Assembly: GCF_905163445.1 (NCBI RefSeq)
Contig: NC_053184.1
Coordinates: forward strand, 4,278,001-4,342,000
DNA from: Pararge aegeria
Taxonomy: Eukaryota; Arthropoda; Insecta; Lepidoptera; Nymphalidae
Reading direction: 5' to 3'
DNA: 64,000 nt
A model generated the notes under the pieces. It saw only the letters and a program-made list of their open reading frames with translations. It ran no database searches and was not told the origin of the DNA. This document shows, one piece after another, positions 53,248 to 63,810 of this stretch (the first letter of the stretch is position 1; each line of letters starts with the position of its first letter). The translations under genes were made by a program, and so were the position numbers.

Positions 53248-53324
53248 TTTTCCACACTTTTTAGTGGTTAGTTTATAGCTATCAAGAAAGTTATAATAGC
53301 TATATGTCAACTCCTATATATTAG

Positions 53325-53570
53325 ACGGCCGATTGGCGCAGTTTCCAGCGACCCTACTTTCTGAGTCCGTGGCCGTGGGTTCGATTCCCAGTACTGTAAA
53401 ATGTTTGTGTGATGAGCATGAATGTTTTTCAGTGTCTGGGTGTTTAAATGTATATTGCTATTTATTTATGTATATTATTTATAAAAATAACACAAGCTAC
53501 GCTTACTTTGGGACTAGGTGGCGATGTGTGTATTGTCGTAGTATATTTATTTATATATTTATTATTATGC
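53325..53570 (+). mobile_element. SINE family 1
   Basis: Head GGCCGATTGGCGCAGTTTCC, intact B box, body with the ATTCATCAGTCATCTTAG section deleted, and a TTTA-rich tail. Confidence 0.9.
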
Positions 53571-53632
53571 TGCTATTCCTGATTAATATAAAAATTAAAC
53601 ATAAACAAATTTTACAATTTTTTTTAAAATAC

Positions 53633-53906
53633 TACAGGTCACGGGTCTCCTCCCACAATGAGAAGGGGTTATAAAGTCGTATTCCACCACGCTGGCTCAG
53701 TGCTGATTGGTGGACTCCACACCTTTGAGAACATTATTTAGAACACTCAGTCATGCAGATTTCCTCACGATGTTCTCCTTCATCGTTCAGGCAAGTTTTA
53801 CTTCAATTTCTTAAAACTTACATAACTTAGAAAAGTTAAAGGTGCTGGGATTCGAACTCGGCCCCCCGAAAGAGTCGAGCTCCTACCCACTGGGCTATCT
53901 ACGCTC
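53633..53906 (-). mobile_element. SINE family 2, near full length
   Basis: Reversed 3' end (TCACGGGTCTCCTCCCACAA) to head (CTCCTACCCACTGGGCTATC). The B box GGGATTCGAACTCGG is intact. A second head of the same family follows 37 bp on. Confidence 0.9.
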
Positions 53907-53998
53907 AACTTTTGTGTAACTATTTATAGGTAAAAAAATAGAATTGCTTTAAAATGCACATAACTTAGAAAAGTCAGAGGTGCGTGATGGGATTTGAA

Positions 53999-54163
53999 CA
54001 GTGGCGTGCATAGATGGTCTGCACAGGGTATGCAGATGATATAAAATGAAAAATCTCCAGTAAGAGTTATAAATACTTAAGAATAGGCTTCTTATAACTC
54101 TTACAATGCCTATTCTTAAGTTTTTAGTGCATACCCTGTGCATTCCCTGTATGCATGCCACTG
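53999..54163. mobile_element. hAT-type MITE, 165 bp
   Basis: The ends are CAGTGGCGTGCATA and, reversed, CAGTGGCATGCATA, continuing as imperfect inverted repeats for about 35 bp (shared GCACAGGGTATGCA). The flanks are GATTTGAA (53991-53998) and GATTCGAA (54164-54171), an 8-bp duplication with one later change. An 8-bp duplication with CAGTG ends fits the hAT superfamily. It is too short to code for anything. The ends differ from those of the 13.8-kb hAT element. Confidence 0.88.
54060..54121. repeat. Two interleaved 13-14-bp palindromes in the MITE centre
   Basis: GTAAGAGTTATAA (54060-54072) pairs with 54092-54104, and CTTAAGAATAGGC (54076-54088) pairs with 54108-54120. All four are exact, 16 bp apart, separated by 3-base spacers. 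Confidence 0.92.
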
Positions 54164-54215
54164 GATTCGAATTTACCCCCCAGAAGTGAAGTCGAAGTCC
54201 ACTGGGCTATCACTG

Positions 54216-56075
54216 CTTTTAGATTAGGTTCTTCTAGGAATTAAAATAAACACACACACATAAAAATGGACAGGCACAAAATTTACAACACACAGAGCTC
54301 TCATTCAGCCACTATTGTATGCAGTGCATTGTGTCCAAAAACAGTAAAACGTCCCGCGCACGTCTCACTTCACACCCGCGGAATGTTGCTAGCTCCCAAA
54401 CTTTTCGCATTTTCCTCATTTTATGGTTAACGTTTAGAACATTAAAGGTAAAATAATTTCTATCAACGGCTAAATGTAATTACGTGTTTGTTCGAGAAAA
54501 ACTACTAAAGTGGAGTGGATTTTGATGCTTCAATAATCTTCTGTGCGGGCAGGTAACGCCGACGTGACCAGTTGGGTTTGTTTTCTAAAAACAACTAATG
54601 GCTATGTACAGTCCATAAACATTTGTATTATTGCGTAACTTTGTTCATTAAGTTCGATATTGCAAAGCGATACGTATTGCAATATAATCCGGCAACTTAT
54701 TGTTGTGTGCCACTACATTACTAACGGAAATCTTTTGCTGTGATATAAGTTTTGTCATTAACGTGAACTTTATTTATTAACGCAATATATTTGTAGATAA
54801 CATCACTGTTATTATAAAAGTTCCTTCTCGGAAACCGTTAGGCAGCTTATAATACATGATAACGACTAAGACACCGGGAGGTATCTTTGCATCGTTCGAG
54901 TCCATGTAGGACTGAATTGCAAATATGAATTTATAGTTATCAATAGTTTAGTTATTTACCCACTTTATTTATTAATTTTTTGTTTATTTGTTTATTAGTA
55001 ATCCAACAGCATTAGAAATTATTTTGGTTAAGGGTTTATCTTATTACTAAAATAAGGCCAAATCTAAATTACAAATCTAAACTGTGACAATTAAGCAATA
55101 GGTGCAAGTCCAACTTATACAAAACAAACAGTTACGATATTTAAATCAGCATGAATGAGTGTGAGTAGTTGTGAGTGTGCGTAAGTGTGTGCGTGGGTGC
55201 ATGTGTGAGTATTCATTTATGTAGAAGTGCAATCTTAAATGAATGATTTCATATCATTTTTTATCTCTCGTGATGCAGTTTAGTTATTGCATTCTTTATG
55301 ATTTCGATAAATGAAATATATCAAGTTTTGAATAAAATTTATTATAGTTTCTTGCCAGACGCAATATTATAGAATTCTTTATAAAATTACTGTAACATAC
55401 ATCAAGCAAGAAGCATTAAATCTGAGTACTTAGATATCAATCAGTATAGCTTAGCAATTTTTCATGCTATCTACATTATTAATACTGCTTAGCACGTCGC
55501 AGGGAGCCACTCAATAAGACAAGGAAATAATCGTGGAATTTGGAACTCCCTACAAAAGATCTATATCTAGATGATGGTATATCAGCAAGGAATATTAATG
55601 TTAACCTTTTCAGTTGGTAACTCTTGAAGCGGTTGGTAAATAACCAGTGGAAAACTGCAAAATGTACAACGAGTGTACAACCGTTGCTGTTAAATAGTGT
55701 TCGCAATAGAAATAGAAATAAAAAGTAAAAAGCATCTGCTCACTCCGAAATTTTATTGCTCTACCTATATCATCAATCAAATTACGAGAAGTGAGCATGT
55801 TACGCCCCCGACAACGTTTGTCGCAGAGATATACAACTAAGATTATACGAACCAAAAATAAAATATTCAAATTAAAATCTTCTTTTTATCTTTTTAGTTC
55901 TTCAATGAATTCAATGACAATGGCAGATAGAAAAATGGCAGCAGTCGGGTATTTTTTTTTAAATATTTTTTATTATTGTTTCTTTTATATTGATGCAATG
56001 CCACTCTCACGACTTAGATGAATTTTCTTTAGGAAGCCAAAGCCTTACCTTCTAGGCTATCACTGCTTATCGGTA
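54216..56075. other. Unassigned stretch
   Basis: A CpG-containing patch lies at 54345-54385 (CGTCCCGCGCACGTCTC) and a TG-rich imperfect microsatellite at 55155-55210. Three overlapping short frames around 55480-55870 have no motif. No known repeat. Confidence 0.4.
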
Positions 56076-56346
56076 GGTAAATAAATAAATAAATAAATAT
56101 ACTACGACAATAGACACATCGCCACCTAGCCCCAAAGAAAGCGTAGCTTGTGTTATGGGTACTAAGATGACTGATGAATATTTTTAGGAATTATATATAA
56201 ATAAATACTTAGAAAATACATATAAACACCCAGACACTGAAAAACACTTATGCTCATCACACAAACATTTTCCAGTTGTGGGAATCGAACCCACGGCCTT
56301 GGACTCAGAAAGCAGGGTCGCTGCCCACTGCGCCAGGTGGCCGTCA
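56076..56346 (-). mobile_element. SINE family 1, full length
   Basis: (AAAT)n end, ACACATCGCCACCTAGCCCC, all body blocks, intact B box (GGGAATCGAACCC) and head CTGCCCACTGCGCCAGGTGG. Confidence 0.92.
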
Positions 56347-56594
56347 ATGGCTAAAAGGTATTTTATAGACAATTTAAAATTCAACGGTCTTGTGCAACAT
56401 ATGGGAAAGTCCATTTGTCCAGTCTAGTCGAATCGAAGTGGGTACACCGCCTCTTATTGATCGCCAGAGTCTCATCGATAAGATGGCAGAATGCAGCAAG
56501 GGCAGGTGAGATAAGCAATTTGGGAGGCTGACTGGCACTAGCCTCCCGGGAAATTACCACTGCCTTTCTCTTATTTCTCCTAAAAATTTCAAAG

Positions 56595-56915
56595 TTCGTA
56601 TTATGCGTAAGCTTAAAGAAAAGTCCTATTATAGTTAAAATTATAACGTAAACGATAAAAAATCTAGAGTGAAATATTGCTCTAACCAGGTTGCTCTATT
56701 TATAATTTTAAATTATATAGTGAAATGGTGATAACAAAAAGAACACGTGGCTAAGTTTATATTCTTCTTTGAGTAGTTTGAGCTTAAGGTTTAAGTTTAC
56801 GAATATAGTTATCGCCATCATGTCACACCATTTACATATTTTTCACATATTCTGCACATCAAAAGTGCCATCTTTGTGTATTTTATAAAGGTATTTCTAA
56901 CATTGACTTAGGGTT
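56595..56915 (+). mobile_element. Dispersed repeat A, long diverged copy
   Basis: AAAGAAAAGTCCTATTATAG, ATATTGCTCTAACCAGGTTG, GAAATGGTGATAACAAAAAG, AGTTATCGCCATCATGTCAC and GCACATCAAAAGTGCCATC. Confidence 0.68.
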
Positions 56916-58784
56916 TATACATTTTTCATAGTATATAGTTTTATGAGAACATCAGTATTGTTTTAAACATAAACTATTATAACAGTATATTATCCACAAT
57001 CACTTTGTTCAACAGAACAGAAACACAGATTGGGACGCGATTTGTAATCTGCGTGGGCAGCGAGACGAGAAGATAAATACACATCCGGCGCCCACACAAT
57101 CATTGACTATTGTCTTATTAAACTATGAGAACTTTTTAATAAATAATAACTTTAGTCGTTTAGGTACGATAAGCGGCAGTATAAACTGGTAACGGGTACC
57201 ATGCTTAGGCAAAGACAATCAAATCTTCATTTCGCTTTAGTCAATACCATATTTTTAACTTTTGAAGTGTCATAACGTAGACTTTTTATCCCGGTAAAAG
57301 TAATGTTGCGTGCTCATGATTTTAAACAAATCTAGAAAACCGAAGGCAAACTTCTGGTTTATTTATTTATATATACTAGTCTTTCCTAAATGAATTACTA
57401 TTAAATGCTATTTAAAGTAAAACTTTTGATTTTACTTTGATATACTTTGCCTAAGGTTTTCTATATAAGCAGCGGTTTTTATAGAAACCTAAAAGACCTT
57501 AGGCAAAGCACTAACGAAATTCTGTTTTCTCATTACTATTGTTTTCCATATAATTTATTTATTATCATGCTATGTCAAGTGAAAACGTTTGGTTTAACTT
57601 GAGACATGGATTTTTATATCCCGAGAAACTGAGGATGTCTGCGAGGTATATTTAAAGAAACCTAAGATTTTTAAATACATAATACATAATCGAAAACGTA
57701 TGGTACGTTTTCGCTTTCAGATTATTGTTTTATGTTGTTATGATGTTAACTTTAAAATTACTGTTCTAACCTTCGTTATCTAATGTGAGTTTACAATTAG
57801 TACTATATTAATTCAAATACATCGTTGGTCGTTAAGTTTTAGTTAAGCACTTTTAAACTTATAGTAAAAGCATCTGAATATAATTGAAGGAAATCTAAAG
57901 TTAATCGCTCATGTTATATAGAATACGCTTCTGTAGAATTTAATCCGACATTCACCAACTTAAACTATGAGCTTAAACTAAAGTAGAATATTCAATAAGC
58001 TTTCCATCGTTGAGAATTATGTTTGGCTTGTTATAACTTATTATATGGACTTACAGAGAGCATTAAACTAGATTCTCTTTATGGGAATTAATAGAAGCAG
58101 TGAAAATATAATTTCACTTCTCATGCTGATAAAGTTTCGGTAATGCTACGTGTTTCTGGATTAAAACTGATTATTTCATGCGTAAGAGTTTGTAGACCAC
58201 AATCTTAAGGCAAAATAATTTTATTTTTTTATGAATTTCTAATTCCAATATATTCTAATCGTCATAAATAAGAAAACAACTAATGTACACGAGTAGACAA
58301 TTTTATCAACTGATATCACATCCTTCATTATGTTACGGGTCGTAAAACTTATATGTAATTCCTGGATTGATTTGTTATTCTTATACAACGTTCCAGCGGG
58401 AACAGGACTTAGTCTATTGAAGTAAACTAAGCCATGGCTAAGGATGGTCGATTACTGCTAGTAAAACAAAAATATTGGATTTTAACTTTACCCATACCAT
58501 CACTATTTCATTAACTTGCTATTAACTTTATTCAGTGACATAAATCAACAACTTTTCAAAACCTTTTCCCTGTCAAATAAAGGCTCTGCATCCTAACATA
58601 GGTGAAGTACTATGGCCACGTTCGAAGCGTTTTGCTTATTCCTTTCCAAAGTTCACCACGAAAATCTCGAACGCACTTTCGACTTTTTTTTCTTCACCAC
58701 TTTTAAGCCAGTTTCACTACCTTCAGATAAGCTTATTAACGTTAATGTTTTGTCTTTTTGACATAAACTACACCTCACTTTCAA
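56916..58784. other. AT-rich stretch with one imperfect hairpin
   Basis: No gene. At 57445-57508 CTTTGCCTAAGGT pairs exactly with ACCTTAGGCAAAG, and inside them TTTCTATA pairs with TATAGAAA. Confidence 0.45.
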
Positions 58785-58900
58785 AGGCCCAGCTTGCACC
58801 TCTGACTTTTTTAAGTTATGTGCTTTTTAAGTAATTAAAATATCACTCGGGAGACCTTGCTCTGTAATAGGCCGGTAATGGCTTGATGTGATGATGTTGA
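58785..58900 (+). mobile_element. SINE family 2, large internal deletion
   Basis: CTTGCACCTCTGACTTTTTT and GTGCTTTTTAAGTAATTAAA join directly to GGGAGACCTTGCTCTGTAAT and GGCCGGTAATGGCTTGATG. Confidence 0.7.
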
Positions 58901-59169
58901 TAATGACATAAATCATGAAAGTGACAAAACATACATTTAAGCGATCCGTTACTTGACTGAATTTGGTGAAAAAGGTCCTAAATTTGAGTACTTCTTAATT
59001 AAAAGGTACTAGGGAGTATAACGGAGAAAGGAGAGCAGTGTCTTCTGACCGCTACTACTGCCAAATACAATCACCAAACCGTCTGCCCAGTGTGACTGAC
59101 CCACCAATCGAAAAAAGCCTTTAGACCAGCAATGTTACAGGCTATTTTGCGCTACTGCATTGTCACTTA

Positions 59170-59450
59170 TCATCATCATATCAACCGATTAACGTTAACA
59201 GCTGGACATAGGTATTTTGTAGGGAGTTCCAAATAACACGGTCTTTTGCCGCTTGGGTCCAGCGGTTCTTTGCGACTCGTTTGATGTCATCTGTCCACCA
59301 ACGCTGCGTTTACCGGTGCAAGGTCGCCAATCCAGTAACCTGGGACCCCTACGGTTCTCCAAACTATGTGCCCCGCCCATTGCCACTTCAGCTTCGTGAC
59401 CCGTTGAGCTGTGATGAGTAGAGATGTCTTAAACTCTGGTTCTTTTACGG
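59170..59450 (-). pseudogene. RTE-like LINE C-terminus
   Basis: On the minus strand the pattern is LKWQWAGHI, then TGKRSVGG, an out-of-frame K-R-V/SRW equivalent (frames shift), and AAKDRV then NSLQNTYVQ-like wording. These are the last ~70 residues of RTE-like proteins, followed by the (GAT)n end at 59170. At least two frame changes break it. Confidence 0.8.
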
Positions 59451-59661
59451 ATCTCCTATTCCCATCTCCATTGCCCGCAGTGTTACCTTACGAAAAAAAA
59501 TATCTCTTATAATATTTCTAAATGTTTTGTATGACTTACAAAAAATGTCGCACAAATTATTTAGACTTCATACTCTATAGAGAAAGAAAACATTTTTATT
59601 CCCAACACGTTGGCAGAATGCTAATTATATTTGTCACGCTGTCCACTAACGAGGATCAGTG
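59451..59661. other. Unassigned spacer
   Basis: Short AT-rich spacer between the RTE fragment and repeat F/G. Confidence 0.3.
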
Positions 59662-60080
59662 TTAAGTTAGTTACGTTAGAGCCGTCCTACTAACGATATT
59701 ATATCACTTGGTAGGAAGTTGTAGTACCTATTTCTAACCGACTTGTAAATGGAGGGGTTACTCAATTGAAACGTATGTAGGTGAGTTTTAAAGTCTTTAT
59801 TGCACAAAGGAAAATATCAAAATTTTATGCAAAAAAAGCAATCTCAAACACCAGCCTTTTAGTGGGAGCTTTTGGTGAAGGAGCTGTTTCGGGGAAGTAC
59901 TTTCGCCATGCTGATTTCTGCCGCTAAGCAGCATTGTTGCAATTCTGTGTTCCGGTCTGAAGGGCGTGGTTGCCAGTGTAATTACAGGCACATGAGGTTC
60001 TACACCTACTACTAATATAAAAAAGGCTACTTAGGCAGGGCCTAGAGTTACCTATTATAACAACCTGGGATCTGTTAGTG
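59662..60080 (+). repeat. Dispersed repeats G and F, contiguous copy
   Basis: TTAAGTTAGTTACGTTAGAG through GGGGAAGTACTTTCGCC, then GCCGCTAAGCAGCATTGTTG, TGTGTTCCGGTCTGAAGGGC and ATTACAGGCACATGAGGTTC. It shows the uninterrupted state of the 51.2-kb copy. Confidence 0.72.
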
Positions 60081-61034
60081 CATAACACATGAGATTTTCC
60101 CTGCAATGACTGTATTAAGATTATCTTTAATGTGCTTAAAAGCCTCAGAAATTACAAGACGAAACACAAAAAAAAATTAAAACTCCCTGCGACTCGCTAA
60201 AATTCATATGTTGGTAAAAAAATTACTATCGCTTATAAATAGATCAAGACTTCGAAGGGCATGCAAAGAAAATGTTTTGTTTGTTGAAAATGTGTTTCAT
60301 GTACATCTTATCATAGGCGACTTAAGGAGCTTGATGTTAAACGCGATGAGCTAAAGACCCGACCTCCAGCGGCCGTATCATATTGTGTTTACGTGTAGCG
60401 AATGCAGCCGCACGTAGCACAAAATCAGGTTATGCGAGTCATCTAAGAGCCCACCAGCGGCGCTCTTAGCAGGAATCCGAAACAGTCGCTGTGACCGAAT
60501 ACGGTTAAGATTGATTTATCTGAAACTGGTTTCCACTTAATAACATTCTAGAAAAGGTATATCATCTTCTTCTTCCTCTTATTATTATACCAGTGCTATA
60601 TCTGTTTTGTTTTATTAAATAAGTTGTTTTGTCATCTACTTGCGTCGAAAAATAACATCTCATGTTCTATTCTATTCTATTTGTGTGATTACCTCTATCA
60701 CTCTTTTTATGCTATTATACATAATGGACGAGCAAGGTTCAAATCTGTAAAAATGAACGTTTGTTCTCGTTCTTGCTAACAAGTAAAATAAAATCAAAAT
60801 CTAATTATTTTTTCACCATGTCGTTCTCCAAGATTCGGGCTACCTCTACGCAAAATTTCTCAACATCGGTTTTGTCGTTAATACACATTGTCTACATAGG
60901 TAACACAATCCTTTTTTAAATCCTGCGGGACCTGTCCCAGGGAGCTCTCACTATGTTGATGTTCTCCAGGATGTCAGCTATCTCTAGGCATATTTACTGT
61001 GCAAAATATGGTTAAGCCGAGCATAGATTAAAAA
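60081..61034. other. Unassigned stretch
   Basis: A GC-richer piece at 60355-60485 (GACCTCCAGCGGCCGTATC, GAGCCCACCAGCGGCGCTC). No gene. Confidence 0.35.
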
Positions 61035-61200
61035 CTATCAGATAGGCACTTATGAAGCGTTCATATAATATATAACATGTTACCATTAATGTAAGGTGAT
61101 AGTGATAACTACATTCGTTAACTTAAAACTAAAGCTAGGAGGGTTCCAAACGCGCCCTGGTCTAAGTAGAGCCCACAACAAACTTAGCCAGGATAAATCC
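61035..61200 (-). mobile_element. Dispersed repeat A, minus
   Basis: Reversed GGGTTCCAAACGCGCCCTGG, TCTAAGTAGAGCCCACAACA and AACTTAGCCAGG. The left part (GGCACTTATGAAGCGTTCAT) matches the LINE tail at 40.6 kb. Confidence 0.65.
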
Positions 61201-61240
61201 TACAGAGAACCGCACTGTGTTCATTGGAACCCCAACATCG

Positions 61241-61280
61241 ACTAGTCCTCTAATCTAGGTACATAGATTAGAGGACTAGT
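61241..61280. repeat. Perfect 17-bp inverted repeat, 6-base loop
   Basis: ACTAGTCCTCTAATCTA at 61241-61257, loop GGTACA, exact reverse complement at 61264-61280. Confidence 0.85.
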
Positions 61281-61399
61281 TAGACTAGTAGCTCGTTTGG
61301 GAAATAAAGATTGATGAATATTTCTATTAATTTGCAGCGGAAATTGCTTCAACGGTTGTTTGGAAAATATCAGTATGTAGTATTATGAAAATTAAGCTT

Positions 61400-61620
61400 A
61401 ATTTGTTATACTCGCGAAAAGCAGGAGAACCTGTATCATGTAATTTAAAATCTTTTCATTCTTTATACTCCACACCAAACAGATCTTCGGTAATGTACCC
61501 TCTACGCACGTTTCGCTGCGAAACCGGAGCATCCTCAGGAGATGTTTACTTTACAATTAAGTAAAGTTTCACTTAACAATTATTCATCGTAAAGATAACA
61601 TCTCCTGAGGATGTTAGGGG
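61400..61620. repeat. Dispersed repeat H, rearranged copy with inverted repeat
   Basis: The first half (GAAAAGCAGGAGAACCTG, CACACCAAACAGATCTTCGG) is the reverse of the 38.9-kb copy, while TTTCGCTGCGAAACCGGAGC with ATCCTCAGGAGATG is forward. The arms 61530-61554 and 61589-61613 pair with two mismatches. Confidence 0.65.
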
Positions 61621-62057
61621 TTTTCTCCTGATTTTCGGGAAATATAAAAAATTATGCTTAATTTTCATAATATGTAATAGAATTCCGCTAAGTAACTCCT
61701 GCTTCTATCCAATATCGGTATGCAGTGTTAAGACTTCTTTTGTTTCTTTTGAACGCATTAGGACTTTTCGCTGTTAACTTTAATTAAACTACTGCTATAT
61801 TAAAGTCAGACTGGTTTATTACATTTGTACGAATTCCCTCGCAGCAGACTAATAGTAGGTGCCGTACTTGCTAGCAAATCCGACGTCACGAAAGCACGAT
61901 GAATGTCCCTATAAACCTACTATTAAAGTATTTATTTGTAATCTACCGATTACTATTTGCTCTATATGATACCTTAAAAAGTGCTAACCGGTACATACAC
62001 TCACTGATAATGCTAAAACAAAATAGTTTTTTTAAGCACGGAGAACTGTCTTCAATT
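61621..62057. other. Unassigned stretch
   Basis: No repeat or gene recognised. Confidence 0.35.
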
Positions 62058-62300
62058 TGACGGTTGATTGGCATCCAGTGGGCAGCAACCCTGCTTTCTG
62101 AGACTTAGGGTTCATTTCCCACAACTGGAAAATGTTTGATTGATTTTCAGTGTCTGAGTGTTTATATGTATATTATAAGTATTTATGTATATTATTCATC
62201 AGTCATCTTAGTACCCATAACACAAGCTCACGCTTACATTGGGGCTGGATTGCGATGTGCGTATTGTCGTAGTATTTTTGTTTGTTTATTTATTTATAAT
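62058..62300 (+). mobile_element. SINE family 1, decayed head
   Basis: GACGGTTGATTGGCATCCAG has an altered A box and AGGGTTCATTTCCC a damaged B box. The body and the GATTGCGATGTGCGTATTG end are recognisable. Confidence 0.85.
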
Positions 62301-62954
62301 GTTTAATTAAGTTGGTAAAAGTTTTACTTACTTAAGACTAGCGATCCCTCGCTACTTTGTTCGCGTGTTGAATATGCTGTCGTGGACATTTTTTATGTAC
62401 TTTCAAGGTGAAGAACTTTGTTGTACATGATTTTATCGAAACTTTAGCTGTTTATGCTGCGCACGTAGCTGAAGCTCTCAAAAGGATAAACACTCTCTAT
62501 TTTGAAACATTCTTCATTGGTCCTATGCTCCTATTAGTCTTAGCGTGATGATATATATCCTATAGCCTTCCTCTGTAAATGGGCTTTCCTAAAAATAATA
62601 TTTAAAATCGGACCTGAAGTTCATGAGATCAACGCGTTCAAGTAAACAAATAATCAAACAAACTCTTCAGCTTTGTAAATGAGTATAAGATTTACATAAG
62701 TGACATAAAATGCTTCTTCACCTGAAAGCCTCTTACTGTGAGGTAAACTTATGTAATTAGAGGGGTACACTTATATTTACCAAAGTCGTTTAGCGCTTTA
62801 ATTGTTCACGCTTTTTAGTGTGTAGTAGGTATGCAACTAACTAAGTTACGATAGCCATATGTCAACTGTGTCAATCCCTCAGTGCCTGAATACTACAATC
62901 TTCGAACAGTGCGTGTTGCCTATGATGACTTATTTAACTGAGACATTGTCTCTA
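62301..62954. other. Unassigned stretch
   Basis: ACTAGCGATCCCTCGC at 62338 may be another GC-rich repeat start. Nothing else. Confidence 0.35.
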
Positions 62955-63124
62955 ACTATAGGCCTCATAAGAAGGCTTAGATACACTCAGCGGGCGATGG
63001 AGAGCTATGCTAGGAGTATCTCTACGTGATCAAATCAGAAATGAGGAGATCCGTAGAAGAACTTGAGTTACCGACTTAGCTCAGCGAGTTGCGAAGCTGA
63101 AGTGGTAATGGGCAGGGCACATAG
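62955..63124 (+). pseudogene. RTE-like LINE C-terminus, left part
   Basis: Translates as RAMESYARSISTxSNQK in one frame and, better, as a MLGVSLRDQIRNEEIRRRT pattern followed by a stop, then VTDLAQRVAKLKW and WAGHI. This is the conserved RTE-like C-terminal order. It is interrupted at 63124 by another LINE and resumes at 63606. Confidence 0.82.
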
Positions 63125-63601
63125 CATTTCATAAAACTAAGTTTATAAGCATTCATTCATTGTTCAAGCTACTGAACTGTGGAATGCACTCCCAATAAGC
63201 ATACGACAGTCAAGGTCACTAGACATATTCAAAAATGCTGTTAAAGCCCATTTTCTTGAGCAATAAAGACGACAGTGATTAACTCTTACTCATATTTAAG
63301 TATGTTTTAGTATATATTAGTTTATTATTTTTTATATTTATTATTATTAGTATTTTATGTGTGTAATCTTGATAAGTATTAGTGTGTAATTGTTCGTAAG
63401 TATTTATATAATAATAATACACCCCACCAATCGATTTGCCTTGGTTTTCCTAATCCTAAGGTTGCCTGGAAGAGATCGCTACTAAGCGATAAGGCCGCCC
63501 TTTGTATCCTACTTTTTAAGTTTATTTTTGTTGTGTCCATTGTTTTTTTTTCCTATTTGTGGTGTACAAATAAAGTGTATAAATAAATAAATAAAAAATA
63601 A
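63125..63601 (+). mobile_element. CR1/L2-like LINE 3' end inserted in the RTE relic
   Basis: It carries the last 30 codons of a LINE ORF2 (ELWNALPISIRQSRSLDIF, KNAVKAHFLEQ, stop at 63264-63266), an AT-rich 3' UTR and a (ATAA)n tail. The W-N-x-L-P and S-x-x-F-K motifs are typical of CR1/L2/Jockey-type C-termini. ATAG occurs at both junctions (63121-63124 and 63602-63605). Confidence 0.82.
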
Positions 63602-63605
63602 ATAG

Positions 63606-63810
63606 CTCTGAGAACCGATGGACGTTGGAGTCTTAAGGTAATGGAATGGTGACCCCGCACCGGTGAAGATGCGAGGAGGACGGATCACATCAGGCGAGTC
63701 GCTGCGAGCCGCTGGAGGCAAGTGGCCCAGGACCGTGTTTTGTGGAACTCCCTACAAAATACCTATGTCCAGCAGTGGACGTCGATTGGTGGACTTGATG
63801 ATGATGACGA
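63606..63810 (+). pseudogene. RTE-like LINE C-terminus, right part
   Basis: It continues the relic: RTDGRW, then a broken W-R-P-R-T-G block, TDHIRRVAASRWRQVAQDRV, LWNSLQNTYVQQWTSIGGL, then the (GAT)n end. A stop and frame change around 63640-63670 show it is dead. The overlapping 86-codon frame here is out of register. Confidence 0.82.

Larger units (their letters stand above)
53943..54215 (-). mobile_element. SINE family 2 head, split by a MITE
   Basis: Reversed linker AATGCACATAACTTAGAAAA and GGTGCGTGATGGGATTTGAA, then the MITE (53999-54163), then GATTCGAATTTACCCCCC and CCACTGGGCTATCACTGC (A box). The split falls in the B box. Confidence 0.85.
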
